This document shows, one piece after another, positions 29,480 through 37,158 of a stretch of 58,054 nucleotides of DNA. This DNA is from Streptococcus oricebi (lineage in GTDB: Bacteria; Bacillota; Bacilli; Lactobacillales; Streptococcaceae). Where the stretch lies: NCBI RefSeq assembly GCF_017883985.1, contig NZ_PRDG01000007.1, positions 1 to 58,054 of the forward strand. Direction: 5' to 3'. The notes beneath the pieces were generated by a model. The model did not search any database, was not told where the DNA came from, and was given only the letters and a program-made list of their open reading frames with translations. The translations under genes were made by a program, and so were the position numbers. Position 1 is the first letter of the stretch; every line of letters begins with the position of its first letter.

Positions 29480-30545
29480 AACAATCGGAATTATCGGAGG
29501 TGGCCAGCTAGGTCAAATGATGGCTATTTCGGCCATCTACCAAGGCCATAAGGTGATAACCTTGGATCCAGCTGCAAATTGTCCCGCCTCCAAGGTTAGC
29601 CAGGTCATTGTAGCATCTTATGATGATGAGACAGCCCTCCGCCAACTAGCCGAGCAGGCCGATGTCTTGACCTATGAATTTGAAAACGTCGATGCCGATA
29701 CCCTAGACGCAGTGGCTCAATTAGCCGACCTGCCCCAAGGGACCAGGCTCTTACGCATTTCCCAAAACCGGATTGCCGAAAAAGAGTTTTTGACCCAGAC
29801 TGGCGTTCACATCGCCCCCTATCGAGTTATCAAGTCTAGTACGGACTTGGCCGACTACGCTGATTTTGCCACCAAGCGGGTCCTTAAGACCGCAACCGGT
29901 GGCTATGACGGCCATGGCCAGGTAGTTATCAAGGACGAGGCTAGCCTTGATGAGGCCCGCCAGCTAGCTGACCAAACAGCCAGCCACTGCGTCCTTGAGG
30001 ACTTTGTTCCCTTTGAAAAGGAAATCTCTGTCCTTATTTCAGGTAATGGGCGAGACTTTACCGTCTTTCCCCTCCAAGAGAATATCCACCGCAACAATAT
30101 TCTCTCAAAAACCATTGTCCCGGCCCGTCTTTCCCCTATCTTAGCCCTGAAAGCCGAAGAAATGGCTAGAAAAATCGCCACAGAAGTCCAGCTTTCTGGT
30201 ACACTATGTATAGAGATGTTTGTGACCAAGGACCAGATTTTGGTCAACGAAATCGCCCCGCGGCCTCATAATTCGGGCCATTACAGCATCGAGGCCTGCA
30301 ACTTTTCCCAGTTTGACACCCATATCCTGGGAATCTTAGGCCAGGACCTGCCTCAAATCAAGCTCCATGAACCAGCCCTTATGCTCAATGTTCTGGGACA
30401 AGACTTGCCCGCGGCGGCCGCCTTTGTCAAAGAGCACCCAGAAGCCCACCTCCACCTCTATGGCAAGGAAGAAGCCAAACACAACCGCAAAATGGGGCAT
30501 GTGACCTTGCTTAGTGAGGAACCAGATAAAGTGAGTTTAGACTAA
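29466..30545 (+). CDS. purK: N5-CAIR synthetase PurK
   Basis: A 359-residue ATP-grasp enzyme: AIR + bicarbonate + ATP to N5-[17 protein letters not shown] at the N-terminus, [13 protein letters not shown] in the ATP-grasp and [17 protein letters not shown] are all visible. The start overlaps purE; GGAGG lies about 12 nt upstream within purE. Confidence 0.96.
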   Translation: MNSSKTIGIIGGGQLGQMMAISAIYQGHKVITLDPAANCPASKVSQVIVASYDDETALRQLAEQADVLTYEFENVDADTLDAVAQLADLPQGTRLLRISQNRIAEKEFLTQTGVHIAPYRVIKSSTDLADYADFATKRVLKTATGGYDGHGQVVIKDEASLDEARQLADQTASHCVLEDFVPFEKEISVLISGNGRDFTVFPLQENIHRNNILSKTIVPARLSPILALKAEEMARKIATEVQLSGTLCIEMFVTKDQILVNEIAPRPHNSGHYSIEACNFSQFDTHILGILGQDLPQIKLHEPALMLNVLGQDLPAAAAFVKEHPEAHLHLYGKEEAKHNRKMGHVTLLSEEPDKVSLD

Positions 30546-30558
30546 ATAGGAGAAACTG

Positions 30559-30777
30559 ATGATAAAAATCATTGTTCATGCTTTCGTTGATGAGGTCGGC
30601 GTGGTGGAAGTGCTATTTGCCAGTTCCGACCACCAAAAAGTAGCCAGCAAGTTTTCCGACTACCAAGCTAGCTACCCCAACGATTACCTCGCTATCTACG
30701 ACCTACCACTAGACACCGAGCTCAATCAGCTAGCCCATTACCCCTCGGTCGCGATTGAGAAGAGTGATTTTGAGTAG
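30559..30777 (+). CDS. Small conserved protein after purK
   Basis: A 72-residue cytoplasmic protein (MIKIIVHAFVDEV ..., SSDHQKVASKFSDYQ, YPNDYLAIYDLPLD). AGGAG ribosome site 9 nt upstream and 13 bp after purK. A small gene of unknown role occupies this purK-purB position in other streptococci, as recalled. It is related to the 57-residue product at 32403: both start MIK-I, then a -SxDxxKVxxK- block, an FP/YP-x-DY motif and a DxLxLxxxL-like end. Confidence 0.7.
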   Translation: MIKIIVHAFVDEVGVVEVLFASSDHQKVASKFSDYQASYPNDYLAIYDLPLDTELNQLAHYPSVAIEKSDFE

Positions 30778-30779
30778 AA

Positions 30780-31643
30780 ATGAAAATATTGTTAGAATTG
30801 AAAAGTAACTATAACAAAATAAGAAATAGAGATTTTTATTTTGTTACAGAGGGAACGAATAGAGTAGATATTGTTTATAGAAGAAAATTTTGGGGAGAAA
30901 TTTTCCTTTGTTGTTTTATACTCTTTTTAATTGCAATGATACCGGTTGCTATAATATTTGGATCTTTTGGAAAAAATTATATAAATCAAGATTTGCTAGG
31001 ATTTATATTCTATCCTATAATCTACCTAAGTTTGATTGTAATAAATTGTTTATTATTCACTTATTTGACGAGCTTATTGTATTACTTGATTCCTGTGTAC
31101 GTTATGTGTAGACTTCCAAACTTCCAGAGTGATATAGCAATGTTCTTCTTTATAGTAGTAGTTATTTATATAATTTTTACAATAAGTCTCCCAATGTATT
31201 CTCTTAGAAAGGTAACCAACTCCACTCTAATATTTGGAGTACTTATTTCTATATTGTCCTCTATAGTTCTAGAGCGTGAGTTACGTCTAGAAAGCATTAG
31301 TTTTCTAATACTTACTTCTTATACAATTGGAAGCTTTATTATCAATTTAAAATTAAAATTAGGTGAGAATATAGCAAAAGAAGTGTATTTAGAAATATTA
31401 AATGGATATGAAAGTATGTCCGATGAGAAGCGCTACGAAAAATTAAGAGACTGTATATTTTACGGTGGCGATGAATGTGAAAACAGAATAATATCTAACC
31501 CCAATTTTTATAGATTTTTAAAATTACAAGAGGAGAATAGAAGGAAAGATGTTAAACAAATTAAAGCTTGGTGGACGCTTGATATTGATATTATTTCATG
31601 GATGAAAGACAAACTAATATATATAGTTAAAAGAATCATATAA
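30780..31643 (+). CDS. AT-rich multi-pass membrane protein, unknown
   Basis: A 287-residue protein with about five or six membrane segments (near 37-61, 72-96, 97-111, 119-140, 147-163, 172-190) and a charged cytoplasmic tail (about 195-287, with EKRYEKLRDCIFYGGDEC). I do not recognise a family. The ATG follows the previous stop by 2 bases; no strong ribosome site, so translation may be coupled. Base use is far more AT-rich than the pur genes on both sides, a sign of recent gain. It forms a pair with the next gene. Confidence 0.7.
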   Translation: MKILLELKSNYNKIRNRDFYFVTEGTNRVDIVYRRKFWGEIFLCCFILFLIAMIPVAIIFGSFGKNYINQDLLGFIFYPIIYLSLIVINCLLFTYLTSLLYYLIPVYVMCRLPNFQSDIAMFFFIVVVIYIIFTISLPMYSLRKVTNSTLIFGVLISILSSIVLERELRLESISFLILTSYTIGSFIINLKLKLGENIAKEVYLEILNGYESMSDEKRYEKLRDCIFYGGDECENRIISNPNFYRFLKLQEENRRKDVKQIKAWWTLDIDIISWMKDKLIYIVKRII

Positions 31644-31684
31644 TTATCATCTAGAGAAATTTTGAATAGAAAGGAAAGACAATT

Positions 31685-32371
31685 TTGGATTGGACTAAAA
31701 TATTTTTTGATAAGGATGGGATTTTTCAATGGCAAGCCATTCTTGCTATAGTTGCTGTTGGAACACCTTTGGGATATATTATAAAAAATAAGATTGAAAA
31801 AAGAAATAAAGCTAAGGAAAGAAATTTTGATGTAAAATTAGAACAATTAAATATTAAACGAAAAAAGCTTGATAAGATTTATTCGCATCTTATCAAGATA
31901 GCTGATATGTATCCTAATCAAAATCCGTATGATATATTAGAGCATTTAGTGGATTGTCCAAGATTTCATTTTGAAGGCTTTGATACGGTAAATAGAATCC
32001 TTGATATTCAGATAGAAGAATATAAAAAGCGTTTAAAGCAAAAAGGATTAAGTTATGATGTTCAAGAAGAACTGAAAATTGAAATTCGAAATAGGGAGTA
32101 TTATAAAAAAGAAATAATTAAAATAAGAGACCAATATTTTCAAGCAAAAGAAGAATATGAATTATTTAAAAAAGATGAAAAATCAGATTTTGATTTGTAT
32201 GCGGGACAAAAAGTTAAAAATGCTCTAGTCCATTTTGATGTATTGGTGAATAATGCTTTTATTGCTGGTACATTTCCTTTGAATATATCAGATAGGCAAA
32301 ATCGAATGGATGATATACGTTGGGAGTTGAAAAATAGTATAAGAGATGATTTAGGAATGAACTATTACTAA
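31685..32371 (+). CDS. AT-rich membrane-anchored coiled-coil protein, unknown
   Basis: A 228-residue protein with a single N-terminal membrane segment (about residues 13-33, FQWQAILAIVAVGTPLGYII), then a Lys/Glu-rich helical body likely to be coiled coil (35-170) facing the cytoplasm. It starts at TTG with AAGGAAAG 7 nt upstream. No family recognised. The base use matches the preceding membrane protein gene, and the two probably act together. A two-gene, AT-rich, membrane-linked unit could be a defence or stress module, but no enzymatic motif supports this. Confidence 0.65.
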   Translation: MDWTKIFFDKDGIFQWQAILAIVAVGTPLGYIIKNKIEKRNKAKERNFDVKLEQLNIKRKKLDKIYSHLIKIADMYPNQNPYDILEHLVDCPRFHFEGFDTVNRILDIQIEEYKKRLKQKGLSYDVQEELKIEIRNREYYKKEIIKIRDQYFQAKEEYELFKKDEKSDFDLYAGQKVKNALVHFDVLVNNAFIAGTFPLNISDRQNRMDDIRWELKNSIRDDLGMNYY

Positions 32372-32402
32372 AAAAATATAACTTTCCCAAAGGAGACCCC
32401 AC

Positions 32403-32576
32403 ATGATTAAACTGATTACCCCACGCTTTTTCAGACAGCAAAAACCGATTTTTCAGCTTGCTTACACTAGCACCGACAAGGTTAAGGTGAAAGCAAAGCT
32501 GGCGGAGCTGCAAGAGCAATTTCCGCGGGATTATTGGAGGATTGACAAGTTATCGCTAGCTAGCGATTTAGATTAG
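32403..32576 (+). CDS. 57-residue paralog of the 30559 product
   Basis: ATG 32403 with AAAGGAG 6-7 nt upstream opens 57 codons: [13 protein letters not shown], then [35 protein letters not shown]. It aligns over nearly its whole length with the 72-residue product at 30559, though without that protein's last part. Normal base use for this region, unlike the two genes before it. The duplicates flank the AT-rich pair. Function unknown. Confidence 0.7.
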   Translation: MIKLITPRFFRQQKPIFQLAYTSTDKVKVKAKLAELQEQFPRDYWRIDKLSLASDLD

Positions 32577-32652
32577 TAGTTGTTCTGCGTTTGGACTTGG
32601 TTTTAAACTTGGCCAAGGAGCAAGAGCAAGTAAAAAGCAACAAGGAGAACAC

Positions 32653-33948
32653 ATGCTAGAACGTTATTCACGCCCTGAGATGGCGAAAATTTGGAGCGAG
32701 GAAAACAAGTACCGCGCTTGGTTGGAAGTGGAAATCTTGGCGGACGAGGCTTGGGCTGAGTTGGGCGAAATTCCCAAGGAAGATGTAGCCCTGATTCGCG
32801 AGAAAGCGACTTTTGACATTGACCGCATTTTGGAAATTGAAGAGGAGACCCGCCATGATGTGGTGGCTTTCACTCGGGCAGTTTCTGAAAGTCTGGGTCA
32901 AGAGCGCAAGTGGGTCCACTACGGTCTTACCTCGACCGATGTGGTTGATACAGCCTATGGGTACCTTTATAAACAGGCCAACGACATTATTCGTGAGGAC
33001 CTGCGTCGTTTTACAGAGATTGTGGCTGACAAGGCGCGTGAGCACAAGCTGACCATTATGATGGGGCGTACCCACGGGGTGCATGCGGAGCCTACAACCT
33101 TTGGTCTCAAGTTGGCTACCTGGTATAGCGAAATGAAGCGTAATATCGAGCGCTTTGAGCGGGCCGCTGCTGGTGTGGAAGCCGGAAAAATCTCTGGTGC
33201 TGTGGGAAATTTTGCTAATATCCCGCCTTTTGTGGAAAAATATGTCTGTGAAAAATTAGGCATTCGGCCTCAAGAAATCTCCACCCAAGTCCTACCGCGT
33301 GACCTCCACGCTGAGTACTTCGCAGTCTTGGCTACTATTGCTAGCTCTATTGAGCGGATGGCGACCGAGATTCGTGGTCTGCAAAAGTCCGAACAGCGCG
33401 AAGTTGAAGAGTTTTTTGCCAAGGGTCAAAAGGGCAGCTCGGCTATGCCCCACAAGCGCAATCCAATCGGATCTGAAAATATGACTGGGCTAGCTCGGGT
33501 CATTCGTGGCCACATGGTGACGGCCTTTGAAAATGTCGCCCTCTGGCACGAACGCGATATTTCCCACTCTTCTGCCGAGCGGATTATCGCTCCAGATACA
33601 ACCATTCTGATTGACTACATGCTCAATCGCTTTGGTAATATTGTCAAACATCTGACCGTTTTCCCAGAAAACATGAAGCGCAATATGGGCTCTACCTTCG
33701 GCTTGATTTATAGCCAGCGTGTCATGCTTATCCTGATTGAAAAGGGCATGACTCGTGAGGAGGCCTATGACTTGGTACAGCCAAAGACGGCCTATGCCTG
33801 GGACAATCAGACTGATTTCCGTCCGCTCCTAGAAGCTGACGAGCAAGTCACCTCCCGCCTGACACCAGCAGAAATCGACGACATCTTCAATCCTATTTAT
33901 TACACTAAACGGGTCGACGAAGTCTTTAAGCGTCTGGGTCTCGAATAG
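32653..33948 (+). CDS. purB: Adenylosuccinate lyase
   Basis: A 431-residue lyase that acts twice: SAICAR to AICAR and adenylosuccinate to AMP, releasing fumarate. [12 protein letters not shown] at the N-terminus, [26 protein letters not shown] (catalytic His) and the signature [16 protein letters not shown] are present. AAGGAG ribosome site. Last gene of the purD-E-K region; no separate promoter was seen close to it. Confidence 0.97.
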   Translation: MLERYSRPEMAKIWSEENKYRAWLEVEILADEAWAELGEIPKEDVALIREKATFDIDRILEIEEETRHDVVAFTRAVSESLGQERKWVHYGLTSTDVVDTAYGYLYKQANDIIREDLRRFTEIVADKAREHKLTIMMGRTHGVHAEPTTFGLKLATWYSEMKRNIERFERAAAGVEAGKISGAVGNFANIPPFVEKYVCEKLGIRPQEISTQVLPRDLHAEYFAVLATIASSIERMATEIRGLQKSEQREVEEFFAKGQKGSSAMPHKRNPIGSENMTGLARVIRGHMVTAFENVALWHERDISHSSAERIIAPDTTILIDYMLNRFGNIVKHLTVFPENMKRNMGSTFGLIYSQRVMLILIEKGMTREEAYDLVQPKTAYAWDNQTDFRPLLEADEQVTSRLTPAEIDDIFNPIYYTKRVDEVFKRLGLE

Positions 33949-33950
33949 AA

Positions 33951-33987
33951 AAAATCTCCATTAAGCAAGTGGCTTAATGGAGATTTT
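33951..33987. terminator. Bidirectional terminator between purB and the ABC genes
   Basis: A perfect 16-bp stem (AAAATCTCCATTAAGC, 5 nt, its complement) with T-runs in both directions. It can end purB rightward and the ABC exporter leftward. Confidence 0.88.
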
Positions 33988-34037
33988 AGTTTAAAGTCAA
34001 GTGAGTTAACAATCTATCCTTTCGATATTTGCAGGCT

Positions 34038-34772
34038 CTAGCCCTTCATCTTCTTTTTAAAAATCAAGATTGTCGGAAGGAAAAGTAGCAGAGTGTAGGC
34101 CAGTATCCAGACTAGCTGGGGCAAGATTTGTCCGTAATTGCTAGTCAGGCCGGCCTGAATAGCCTTGATAGCATGGGTAAAGGGCAGGAGGTTGCAGATT
34201 TTTTCAAAGGCTCCGCCGATAAGTTTTAGGGGAATGAAGGCCCCGCTTAAAAAGACAGTGGCATTGATTAGAATAGTCCCAAAACCGCTGACAGCGTTAC
34301 TGCTGGGAAGGACTGTTCCCATAAAGAGGCCAAAAGCGATAAACAAGAGAGCAATGGGCAGAAGGGTCAATAAGGCGACCAGCGTTTCCAGCCCGATTTT
34401 CAAGCCGAAAAAGGCAGCGACGATAAAGCAGCAAGTTGCTTGGACAATAGCTAAAGGCAGGGCAGGAAGGGAATAGCCTAGGATATAATCCGAACTTTTC
34501 AAGGGGCTAGCAAAGAGCCGAGCCAGAAAAGAGCTACCCCTATCAGTAGCCATTAGGGTTCCGACAAACATCCCCAGCCAAGACAAGCCAAAAACAATCA
34601 TGCTAGGAGCAAAGTTTTGAATCTGAAAAATGTCGGCCATTTGGCCAATTCTTTGCTTCATTAGAGACAGGGCGATAATGAGGAGAACCGGAAAACCAAT
34701 GCCCATTAAGATACTAACGGGGTCTCTGGTGATTTCCTTGAGATTACGATTGGCAAAAATGCTGTATTTCAT
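34038..34772 (-). CDS. ABC-2 type exporter permease
   Basis: A 244-residue permease with six membrane segments, of the ABC-2/DrrB type (MKYSIFANRNLKEITRDPVS, then LLIIALSLM; late LLPFTHAIKAIQAGL). Substrate cannot be told; such pairs often export lipids, peptides or drugs. Overlaps the ATPase gene upstream by 4 bases, so the two form one exporter. Confidence 0.85.
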   Translation of the reverse strand: MKYSIFANRNLKEITRDPVSILMGIGFPVLLIIALSLMKQRIGQMADIFQIQNFAPSMIVFGLSWLGMFVGTLMATDRGSSFLARLFASPLKSSDYILGYSLPALPLAIVQATCCFIVAAFFGLKIGLETLVALLTLLPIALLFIAFGLFMGTVLPSSNAVSGFGTILINATVFLSGAFIPLKLIGGAFEKICNLLPFTHAIKAIQAGLTSNYGQILPQLVWILAYTLLLFLPTILIFKKKMKG

Positions 34773-35500
34773 GCTAGTTCACCTTCTTCTGTATAGGCTA
34801 AAAATGCTTCTTCAAAATTCTTCTGACCAGAGGCTTTGATAATTTCTTGGGCGCTACCCAAGATTTGGATTTTACCCTTGTTCATAATGCAAATCCGATC
34901 AGCCAAGGCCTCGGCTTCTTCCAGATAATGGGTGGTTAAAATCAAGGTCGTCTTGCCCTTTAAGGCCTCAATGGTTTTCCAGAGCTCGTGGCGGGCCCGA
35001 ACGTCCAGCCCCAAGGTGGGCTCGTCTAAAAAGAGGATTTTTGGTTGGCTGATGAGAGCCATGGCGATACTGAGTTTTCTCTGTATGCCACCGGACAAGG
35101 CCTTGGCTCTGTCATTTTGCCGCTCGGTCAAATCAAAGGTGGTCATCATCTCAGCCGCCTTTTCCTCGGCCTCTTTCTTGGAGTAGCCGTATAGGCGGGC
35201 GATTAAGAGGAGATTTTCTTTGACGCTTAATTTGGGGGCAACTGCCGTTTCTTGTGGAGATAGATTGATCTGGCTTTTAATCTTTTCTTCAGCCTGACCG
35301 AGGTCATAGCCCAGGATAGTCGCCTGGCCACTGCTTGGCGCAAGCAGGCAAGACAGCATTTTAATAGTTGTCGTTTTCCCAGCGCCATTTGAGCCTAGGA
35401 GGGCAAAAAATTCCCCCTCTTCAATCGTCAAATTGAGCTGATTGACAACGGTTCTTTGTCCGTAAGTCTTGGTTAAACCCTTAATATCAATTGCTTTCAT
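34769..35500 (-). CDS. ABC exporter ATP-binding protein
   Basis: A 243-residue ATPase with Walker A LLGSNGAGKTTTIKML (about 34-49), Q-loop LSPQET, signature LSGGIQRKLSIAMAL (about 136), Walker B ILFLDEPTLGLD and switch His in LTTHYLEEAE. Works with the ABC-2 permease encoded just downstream on the same strand. GGAGGTG ribosome site. Confidence 0.92.
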   Translation of the reverse strand: MKAIDIKGLTKTYGQRTVVNQLNLTIEEGEFFALLGSNGAGKTTTIKMLSCLLAPSSGQATILGYDLGQAEEKIKSQINLSPQETAVAPKLSVKENLLLIARLYGYSKKEAEEKAAEMMTTFDLTERQNDRAKALSGGIQRKLSIAMALISQPKILFLDEPTLGLDVRARHELWKTIEALKGKTTLILTTHYLEEAEALADRICIMNKGKIQILGSAQEIIKASGQKNFEEAFLAYTEEGELA

Positions 35501-35577
35501 GATACACCTCCACTTGGTTATGGGCTTCTTCAGAAAACTGCCAGCAGGAAAAATTTAATCGCTTTCCTTCTACCTTT

Positions 35578-35606
35578 ATTATACTCCTTCCTAGGTAAAA
35601 CTACAA
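35578..35606 (-). promoter_or_regulatory. ABC exporter promoter
   Basis: On the minus strand TTGTAG, 17 nt, TATAAT. Confidence 0.65.
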
Positions 35607-35640
35607 ATAAAAAGTAAAACTTTTCTTACTTTATCTCTAA

Positions 35641-35668
35641 AAAGAAAAGCAGCCCTTGAGACTGCTTT
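35641..35668 (-). terminator. Terminator after the AbrB-like gene
   Basis: On the minus strand AAAGCAG ... CTGCTTT with a 9-nt loop followed by TCTTTTTAG; it directly follows the stop codon. It separates this gene from the ABC genes. Confidence 0.65.
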
Positions 35669-35897
35669 ATTCGGCTTTATCTTCCTGTTTGAAAATTTGC
35701 TCAAAGACCTTTTCGTAGGCCTCGTATTTTTGGACAGCAATCCCTTGTTTGCTATCCGCCAAAAGAACCAGCGTATCGCCACTTTTGATGTCAAACATAT
35801 CTCTCACTTCTTTGGGGATGACAATCTGTCCCTTAGGCCCTATTTTAACGGAGCCAATATACTTATCTTTTCCAGTTTTCATATCTTTAGTATCCAT
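35667..35897 (-). CDS. AbrB/SpoVT-type DNA-binding protein
   Basis: A 76-residue protein with a SpoVT-AbrB swapped-hairpin domain (about residues 13-58: GSVKIGPKGQIVIPKEVRDMF, then GDTLVLLADSKQGIAV). Such proteins are transition-state regulators or antitoxins of the MazE type. I chose the ATG at 35897 (minus strand): GGGAGGAG lies 4 nt upstream and a good promoter follows further out; the longer open frame to 36167 has neither. No toxin gene is adjacent, so a stand-alone regulator, perhaps of the ABC genes, is more likely. Confidence 0.8.
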   Translation of the reverse strand: MDTKDMKTGKDKYIGSVKIGPKGQIVIPKEVRDMFDIKSGDTLVLLADSKQGIAVQKYEAYEKVFEQIFKQEDKAE

Positions 35898-35922
35898 TTT
35901 TTCTCCTCCCACCTCTAAGTCT

Positions 35923-35951
35923 ATTATACAGCCAAGTAGAGCTAAACACAA
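35923..35951 (-). promoter_or_regulatory. Promoter of the AbrB-like gene
   Basis: On the minus strand TTGTGT, 17 nt, TATAAT, about 26 bp before the ATG. Confidence 0.7.
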
Positions 35952-35992
35952 GTCAGAGACAAGAAAAAGAACAGCTACTGCCGGTGTCGTGT

Positions 35993-36019
35993 GATTTTCA
36001 AGCAAAATCATAGTATAAT
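35993..36019 (+). promoter_or_regulatory. Promoter with inverted repeat, unit 1
   Basis: GATTTT (35993-35998), 5 nt, AAAATC (36004-36009) just upstream of TATAAT (36014-36019). The repeat would lie between -35 and -10, like an operator. No convincing -35 hexamer. Confidence 0.45.
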
Positions 36020-36039
36020 GGAGACAAAGGAGTTGTCGT

Positions 36040-36459
36040 ATGAAGTCTAAAAAAATCTGGTTGTTGCTTATTCCTGTTGTGATTTTAGTGATTGTAGGAG
36101 GGTTTATGTTGAAGCAAAAAATGGAAGAAGAGAAGCGTAATCGTGAATACGAAGTCAGTCTTGTCAAGGCGCTGAAAAATTCCTATGCAGGGATTGAGGA
36201 AATAAGAATAAGTGATCCGTATTATACAGATAAACCGGGGTCATGGTCTTGTGATGTTGAAATGAAATTTAAAGACAATACAATTATTTCATATGGTATA
36301 AATCATAGTTTAGATGATAAGGTTAATCACGACGGAGTTGTGAAAGGAAACACAAATGCAGAAATCAATAAGCAATGGGAAATTCTTCATTCACGAGAAG
36401 GGAAGACGATAGAAAAAGTAATCGTTTATTACTCTGATAATGAGAAAGGGGAACAATAA
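36040..36459 (+). CDS. Membrane-anchored candidate immunity protein, copy 1
   Basis: A 139-residue protein with an N-terminal membrane anchor (residues 7-25, WLLLIPVVILVIVGGFML) and an extracytoplasmic domain (YEVSLVKALKNSYAGIEE, GSWSCDVEMKF). It is a paralog of the 36748 product. It is followed by a broken lipase gene rather than an intact one, so it may be an orphan immunity protein. Role is inferred from its pairing with a type VII lipase effector gene in both units. AAAGGAG ribosome site. Confidence 0.7.
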   Translation: MKSKKIWLLLIPVVILVIVGGFMLKQKMEEEKRNREYEVSLVKALKNSYAGIEEIRISDPYYTDKPGSWSCDVEMKFKDNTIISYGINHSLDDKVNHDGVVKGNTNAEINKQWEILHSREGKTIEKVIVYYSDNEKGEQ

Positions 36460-36697
36460 TGACATATCATTACACAGACGAAGAATTGAATTATCTCAAT
36501 CGTGAAAAAATGTTTATAGTGTTAATGATGATTTTCGTCGTAGAAATAAGACATTAAAAGTTACAGAAAATCCTCAAAATAAAACAGAAACCAACATCGT
36601 CACGGCTGGTGGTCAAAAGTTCCAAGTCGTCGCTACCAAAACAGATAAGGAAACGGGTTTTGACGGTATGGCGGTTACGCCTTTATCGCTGTTCTAG
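36459..36697 (+). pseudogene. Broken 5' fragment of the TslA-like lipase gene
   Basis: The ATG overlaps the previous stop. The first codons read MTYHYTDEELN as in the intact gene at 37155 (MTYHYTDEQLN). A frameshift around 36495-36515 then moves the homologous reading to another frame (VYSVNDDF ..., then KFQVVATKTDKETGFDGMAV). Homology ends after GMAV and a stop comes at 36695-36697. All of the catalytic part and targeting domain are missing. Confidence 0.85.
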
Positions 36698-36700
36698 TGT

Positions 36701-36727
36701 GATTTTCAAGCAAAATCGTAGTATAAT
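36701..36727 (+). promoter_or_regulatory. Promoter with inverted repeat, unit 2
   Basis: Second copy of GATTTT, 5 nt, AAAATC upstream of TATAAT (36722-36727), 21 bp before the 36748 ATG. Conservation through the duplication fits a functional site. Confidence 0.45.
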
Positions 36728-36747
36728 GGAGGCAAAGGAGTTATCGT

Positions 36748-37158
36748 ATGAAGTCTAAAAAAATCTGGTTATTTGCCATTCCAGTTGTTATTTTAGTGAT
36801 TGTAGGAGGCGCTTATATGTCTAATGAGTTCAAGAAGAATTCCGAAGAAGCAAGAAATCACAAGTACGAAAAAAGTTTGGTCAAAGCTTTGAAGAATAGC
36901 TATGCGGATATTGAGGAGATAAAATTGTCTAGCCCAAATTATGCAGAAGTACCAGGAAACTGGTCATGTTTTGTTCAATTAACTTTTTCTAATGGTGAAC
37001 AAGTATCTTATAATCTTTTGGGGCATACGTTAAGCACTGAACGAAATCGTTCAGCAGTTGTTTCAGAAAAAGAGGGTAATTTATTGGAGAAACATTTTGG
37101 TGAAACGAAGCATAAAGTAAAAGTTACCTATTCTAATAAGGAGGTGAGAGAAGAATGA
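36748..37158 (+). CDS. Membrane-anchored candidate lipase immunity protein, copy 2
   Basis: A 136-residue protein with an N-terminal anchor (about 7-26, WLFAIPVVILVIVGGAYM) and an outside-facing domain (YEKSLVKALKNSYADIEE, GNWSCFVQLTF). It overlaps the intact lipase gene by 4 bases. In Staphylococcus the lipase effector TslA is neutralised by a surface lipoprotein, TilA; this protein has the right location and gene pairing but no lipobox, so immunity is an inference. AAAGGAG ribosome site. Confidence 0.72.
   Translation: MKSKKIWLFAIPVVILVIVGGAYMSNEFKKNSEEARNHKYEKSLVKALKNSYADIEEIKLSSPNYAEVPGNWSCFVQLTFSNGEQVSYNLLGHTLSTERNRSAVVSEKEGNLLEKHFGETKHKVKVTYSNKEVREE

Noticed and set aside
35667..36167. 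A 166-codon frame for the AbrB-like protein
   Set aside because: The extra 90 N-terminal codons run through the gene's own promoter and have no ribosome site; the ATG at 35897 has both a ribosome site and a promoter.
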